Source: GCA-2730975 sp964576585
GTDB lineage: Bacteria > Verrucomicrobiota > Verrucomicrobiia > Opitutales > Seribacteraceae
Direction: 5' to 3'
Assembly (NCBI GenBank): GCA_964576585.1
Contig: CAZNWO010000061.1
Location: forward strand, 1-17,815
DNA length: 17,815 bases
The notes under the pieces are model-generated. The model did no database searches, was not told the origin of the DNA, and worked only from the letters and a program-made list of their open reading frames with translations. The translations under genes were made by a program, and so were the position numbers. How positions within the stretch are numbered: position 1 is the first letter of the stretch; each line of letters starts with the position of its first letter. Of this stretch, positions 14,750 through 17,815 are shown in pieces.

Positions 14750-16245
14750 TTAACGCCTGTCTTTTTAGACCATTTTCGCGCCAAGGCCAGTCGATGTATC
14801 TTGGCGTTGTGCCTGGAATCCACGGGAAAATTTCTTTCAAAGAAAATCCTTTTGATCGGGCGAAGGCGATCGAGCTCATGAAGGGNNNNNNNNNNNNNNN
14901 NNNNNNNNNNNNNNNNNNNNNNNNNNNNNNNNNNNNNNNNNNNNNNNNNNNNNNNNNNNNNNNNNNNNNNNNNNNNNNNNNNNNNTTCGTCGAAATAACC
15001 TAAATCACCCATGCGATGAAGGGTTTTGTCATTGTGTTGAACCTTTGCGTCGAAGGTCGCACCCGGCATTCGGTGATAGAGCTTGGTAACCATCGGTCCA
15101 CCAACCGTGATTTCTCCCACCATTCCTTTGGGCAGTGGATCGACTTCCGAAAGAAATGGAATTGGAGAATTGCATATGGGCAGGATATAAACCTCAACAC
15201 CCGGCAGAGGTTTGCCAAGGCACGAGCCATCTCCTTTTTCCGTACTGGACCTAAGGGCAATTGCCTCTTCCGAATCGCATACCGTAATCGGCAGGGCCTC
15301 CGTAGCGCCATACGGCATAAGAATTTTGGCGTTTGGCAACAATGGCTTTAGTCTGGCAACTAGGGCAGGAGGAACCGATGCTCCTGCAAGAAAAATCCTC
15401 TTTAGGCTCGGCAGCGTTATGTCGTGTCGTTCGCAGTAATCCGCTACTTTCACCCAAATTACGGGAGATCCAAAGGAACTATTCACTTCGTGTCTCCGGA
15501 TGGACTCAGTTAATTTTTTCGGATCTACCCTAGATGGTCTCCTTGGATCCATCTCCGGAATCACAGTGGTCATGCCTAGGGCAGGATTGAACAGGGCGAA
15601 GACGGGGAGCGTGGCTAAGTCCGTTTCACCTTCGGTGATACCGAAGTTTTTCTTCAGCATGTCGATTTGGGCGCTAAAGGTCTTGTGTTCGTAGCAGACA
15701 CCCTTTGGGGCTCCTGTTGAACCAGAGGTAAACAAGATGGCAGCCAAGTCCTCCGGGACAGAATTTGCACAGTGCTTGAGGGACGCTGAAGCACTTGCAT
15801 GGATTTTGCCCAGAAAAGTCTTTTCTCGAAACACGATCCGTAAACGGATTTCCCTAAAAGAGCCTCGAAAGACTCTCGAAATTAAGCAAGCGAATGGGAT
15901 TCCAATCATGGCTTTGGGCCGGGTTCTCCTTATGCATGCCAGCAAATTACGCAGGCCCATTCCTGGATCAATTACAACAGGTGGAGCTCCGAGGCGGAAA
16001 AGCGCAAAGGCCAACAGGATAAGCCCGTATCCCGGGCGGACCATAAGCAAGACCCGATCGCCTTTTCGGATTCCTTGCTCATGGAGAACAATCGAGCAAC
16101 CATTGACCTCCTTTTCCAGCTGTGCGAAAGACTTTGGGCTAAAGCCTTTTTCGTTTTGAGAAATTATTGCTAGGCGATTCGGCTGCCTTTTGCTTGTGCG
16201 GGCCAGATGATCGGCCACGTTTACGGGTTCGCTTTCCTTAGGCAC
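14746..16245 (-). CDS. oleC: OleC, beta-lactone synthetase, interrupted by assembly gap
   Basis: OleC is an AMP-forming ANL-superfamily enzyme that activates 2-alkyl-3-hydroxyacids and closes them to beta-lactones. Motifs in order are: the P-loop LFTSGSTGAPKG (171-182), the OleC signature LPVFALFNPALGMTTVIPEM (213-232) followed by DPRRPS, PYGATEALP (311-319), and RMGDLGYFDE (411-420). After the 100-N gap comes the OleC-specific C-terminus NFPVDSRHNAKIHR. There is no OleB hydrolase domain fused at the N-terminus. The start is GTG at 16245, 10 bp after the trxB stop, with an AGGGA Shine-Dalgarno-like element just before it. As drawn the protein is 499 residues with 34 unknown; relatives are longer, so the gap probably hides roughly 100 residues, including the A8 hinge. 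It ends overlapping oleD by 4 bp. Confidence 0.93.
   Translation of the reverse strand: MPKESEPVNVADHLARTSKRQPNRLAIISQNEKGFSPKSFAQLEKEVNGCSIVLHEQGIRKGDRVLLMVRPGYGLILLAFALFRLGAPPVVIDPGMGLRNLLACIRRTRPKAMIGIPFACLISRVFRGSFREIRLRIVFREKTFLGKIHASASASLKHCANSVPEDLAAILFTSGSTGAPKGVCYEHKTFSAQIDMLKKNFGITEGETDLATLPVFALFNPALGMTTVIPEMDPRRPSRVDPKKLTESIRRHEVNSSFGSPVIWVKVADYCERHDITLPSLKRIFLAGASVPPALVARLKPLLPNAKILMPYGATEALPITVCDSEEAIALRSSTEKGDGSCLGKPLPGVEVYILPICNSPIPFLSEVDPLPKGMVGEITVGGPMVTKLYHRMPGATFDAKVQHNDKTLHRMGDLGYFDEXXXXXXXXXXXXXXXXXXXXXXXXXXXXXXXXXXLHELDRLRPIKRIFFERNFPVDSRHNAKIHRLALARKWSKKTGVK
14886..14985. other. Assembly gap of 100 N
   Basis: Exactly 100 undetermined bases interrupt oleC between RMGDLGYFDE and the FPVDSRHNAK region. 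The missing C-terminal subdomain segment in relatives is longer than 33 residues, so this is probably a fixed-size placeholder. Confidence 0.98.
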
Positions 16246-16255
16246 GGTGTCCCTG

Positions 16256-17185
16256 TCACTCTCTTTCGGCCAACCACCTTTCCGCTTCTATGGAAGCCTG
16301 ACAACCCATTCCTGCCGCGGTAATTGCCTGTCGGTAGACGTGATCCGCACAGTCCCCGGCAACATAAACGCCCGGAATGGAAGTGCGGACCATGCTGTCC
16401 GTTTCAGTAATGAAATAACCGTTTTCGTCGAGCTGTAGGATTTTTTCGAAGGGCTGCGTATTGGGGACATGTCCAATGGCTACAAACACGCCTTTACAAG
16501 GAATCTCCACCACTTGGTTTGTCGCGGTGTTGTGAACACTGATCCCTCTTGCCCGACCTTCTTCGTCTGGTAGCACTTCCTTAACTACCGAATTCCAGAC
16601 AGGTTCGATTTTGTCATGCGCCAAGGCTTTTTCCGCCATGATTTTGGATGCCCGCAGTTCGTCCCGCCTATGAATTAGGCTTACCTTTGAGCAGAAACGA
16701 GTCAGAAAGAGAGCTTCCTCACAGGCAGAGTCACCCCCTCCAATTACCACTACCTCCATGTCGCGATAAAAGGCGCCATCACAAGTGGCACAGGTGGTTA
16801 CGCCTTTTCCGCCAAACATTTCTTTTTCGCCAGGCACCCCCAATAATCTTGGTGCAGCACCCGTGGAGATAATTACGGCTTCGGCCTCGTAGGACTTTTC
16901 GCCCGCATAAAGAACCTTTCGATCTTCCGAGAGTTCCGCTCCATCCACATATGCATTCTCGAATCGGGCACCGAACCGTGCGGCTTGTTTTCTGAGGCCA
17001 TCCATTAGCATGAAACCGTCGATGCCTTCCGGAAACCCTGGAAAATTTTCTACCTCGGAGGTCGTCGTCAGCTGACCACCGGGCTGGTTTCCCTCAAGAA
17101 TCAATGGGCTCAAGTTTGCCCTCGCAGCGTAAATGCCGGCAGTAAATCCCGCGCAACCCGTACCTAGAATAATTAAGTTCTCCAT
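16256..17185 (-). CDS. trxB: Thioredoxin-disulfide reductase
   Basis: TrxB uses NADPH and FAD to reduce thioredoxin in the cytoplasm. The protein is 309 residues, the normal low-molecular-weight bacterial form. The FAD-binding motif at the N-terminus reads GTGCAG (8-13), with Cys replacing the more common Pro. GGQLTTTSEVENFPGF (37-52) is a TrxB signature. The redox-active pair is C132 and C135 in TTCATCDGAFY. The NADPH domain has GGGDSACEEA (149-158) and HRRDELRA (172-179), the arginines of which favour NADPH over NADH. The C-terminal FAD motif is GVYVAGDCAD (272-281). It is the first gene of the trxB-oleC-oleD series and is divergent from the TatD gene across 82 bp. There is no clear Shine-Dalgarno sequence before the ATG. 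Confidence 0.97.
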   Translation of the reverse strand: MENLIILGTGCAGFTAGIYAARANLSPLILEGNQPGGQLTTTSEVENFPGFPEGIDGFMLMDGLRKQAARFGARFENAYVDGAELSEDRKVLYAGEKSYEAEAVIISTGAAPRLLGVPGEKEMFGGKGVTTCATCDGAFYRDMEVVVIGGGDSACEEALFLTRFCSKVSLIHRRDELRASKIMAEKALAHDKIEPVWNSVVKEVLPDEEGRARGISVHNTATNQVVEIPCKGVFVAIGHVPNTQPFEKILQLDENGYFITETDSMVRTSIPGVYVAGDCADHVYRQAITAAGMGCQASIEAERWLAERE

Positions 17186-17267
17186 GCTTTGGTTGATTAG
17201 ATAAGAAATTTTCTTTTAAGCGAAAGACAGAATTAAGTCGATTTCGGTTTACGTAGGTCCCTTGAAA

Positions 17268-17815
17268 ATGTTTTTCCTAGCTCTTGTGAATTGGACGGAC
17301 AGTCACTGTCATCTTGATGGTTTTTTCAGGAACGGCACATTGCCGCAAATCATGGATAAAGCACGAAATGCTGGAGTTTCACGGTTTGTTGCGATTGGGA
17401 CCGAGCCAGAGGACTGGGAGATCAATCAAAAAATTGCCCAACTTTACCTCAAGGAAATCTTCTACACTATTGGCATTCACCCAAATCATGTCGATGACGA
17501 TTGGCCAAATGACTTCTTCAGTCTAGCTCCTTATTTCGAAAAAGAGCCCAAGCCCGTAGCGATAGGTGAAATAGGCCTCGATTACTTCAGGTTGCCAAAG
17601 AAAGGGTCGAAGGCAGAGCTAGGTAAGGCTAGGCAGAAGGAGGCGTTTGGCAAGCAACTGGAACTTGCCCAAAAGTTGGATGTCCCCGTCGTTGTTCACT
17701 GTCGAGATGCCTTTTCAGATTGTCTGGAGGTCATTGATGGATCAGGAATCTCTTGGGATCGAGTGGTCTTTCATTGCTTTTCTGGCGGACCTGCTGAAAT
17801 TTGCCACCTTATGGA
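17268..17815 (+). CDS. TatD-family metal-dependent nuclease, 3' end truncated by window edge
   Basis: The frame is open from ATG 17268 to the window end, giving 182 residues; the stop lies beyond. TatD proteins are TIM-barrel metal-dependent hydrolases with DNase activity (YcfH/TatD type). Metal ligands are visible: H13 and H15 in DSHCHLD, the Glu of AIGEIGLDYF (E101), H144 in VVVHCRDA and H169 in FHCFSG. GIHPNHVDDD (69-78) is the usual strand following the first loop. ATG 17268 has an AGGT about 9 bp upstream; a GTG at 17286 is an alternative start, closer to the HxH motif and nearer the usual family beginning. The gene is divergent from trxB. No functional link to the ole genes is implied. 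Confidence 0.93.
   Translation, partial: MFFLALVNWTDSHCHLDGFFRNGTLPQIMDKARNAGVSRFVAIGTEPEDWEINQKIAQLYLKEIFYTIGIHPNHVDDDWPNDFFSLAPYFEKEPKPVAIGEIGLDYFRLPKKGSKAELGKARQKEAFGKQLELAQKLDVPVVVHCRDAFSDCLEVIDGSGISWDRVVFHCFSGGPAEICHLM

Noticed and set aside
17203..17215. Palindrome AAGAAATTTTCTT in the trxB/tatD divergent region
   Set aside because: It is short and purely A/T-rich apart from one G and one C, so it is expected by chance in promoter-like DNA.
1..17815. Search for tRNA, rRNA, CRISPR arrays, insertion sequences, toxin-antitoxin or phage-defence genes
   Set aside because: Nothing matching these was seen by reading; nearly all the sequence is covered by recognisable core or biosynthetic genes.

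Overview
This window looks like a piece of a draft bacterial genome or metagenome scaffold: it contains two runs of exactly 100 N, at 13193-13292 and 14886-14985. Base composition is close to balanced by eye (not computed). I infer a member of Verrucomicrobiota, probably class Opitutia. The basis is a methionyl-tRNA synthetase without the zinc-knuckle cysteines, OleC/OleD olefin-pathway enzymes, and the general look of the housekeeping proteins. No marker rRNA is present, so this placement is tentative. There are 15 recognisable genes, no tRNA or rRNA, no mobile element and no CRISPR array. Coding density is very high: the largest gap between genes is the 230 bp between rho and metG, and no geneless stretch exceeds 300 bases.

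Layout. (1) 1-2054, plus strand: the end of a surface-glycan cluster with two GT4-type glycosyltransferases, the first cut off by the window edge. (2) 5832-2055, minus strand: rho, then a large uncharacterised protein with a helical barrel and beta-sandwich layout (DUF2264-like), then hisF. (3) 6063-7586, plus strand: metG. (4) 10010-7576, minus strand: hisC, translationally coupled through a TAATG overlap to a CorC/CNNM-type CBS-domain membrane protein. (5) 10117-11824, plus strand: an RmlD-like sugar-nucleotide reductase followed by a LipM/LplA-type octanoyl or lipoyl transferase. (6) 13025-11811, minus strand: a TrmA/RlmD-type Fe-S uridine methyltransferase. (7) 13083-13754, plus strand: a SpoU-family RNA 2'-O-methyltransferase with an assembly gap. 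(8) 17185-13763, minus strand: trxB, oleC and oleD, tightly packed. OleC also contains an assembly gap. (9) 17268 to the end, plus strand: a TatD-family nuclease, cut off by the window edge.

How the genes relate. Histidine biosynthesis is represented twice (hisF and hisC), in two separate transcription units. The oleC-oleD pair implies that the cell makes beta-lactone or long-chain olefin/ketone products by head-to-head condensation of fatty acyl chains, but oleA and oleB are not adjacent. The two rRNA/tRNA methyltransferases and MetRS are translation functions. Start codons are ATG or GTG, and most genes lack an obvious Shine-Dalgarno sequence.

The main points for a second look are the Rho protein, which lacks the N-terminal helical domain and whose primary RNA-binding aromatics appear to be replaced; the split ole locus joined to trxB; the uncharacterised 586-residue protein between rho and hisF; a perfect 17-bp palindrome in the rho/metG divergent region; and four convergent gene pairs whose ends abut or overlap, leaving no room for intrinsic terminators. 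I did not find clear evidence of a wholly new multi-gene system.
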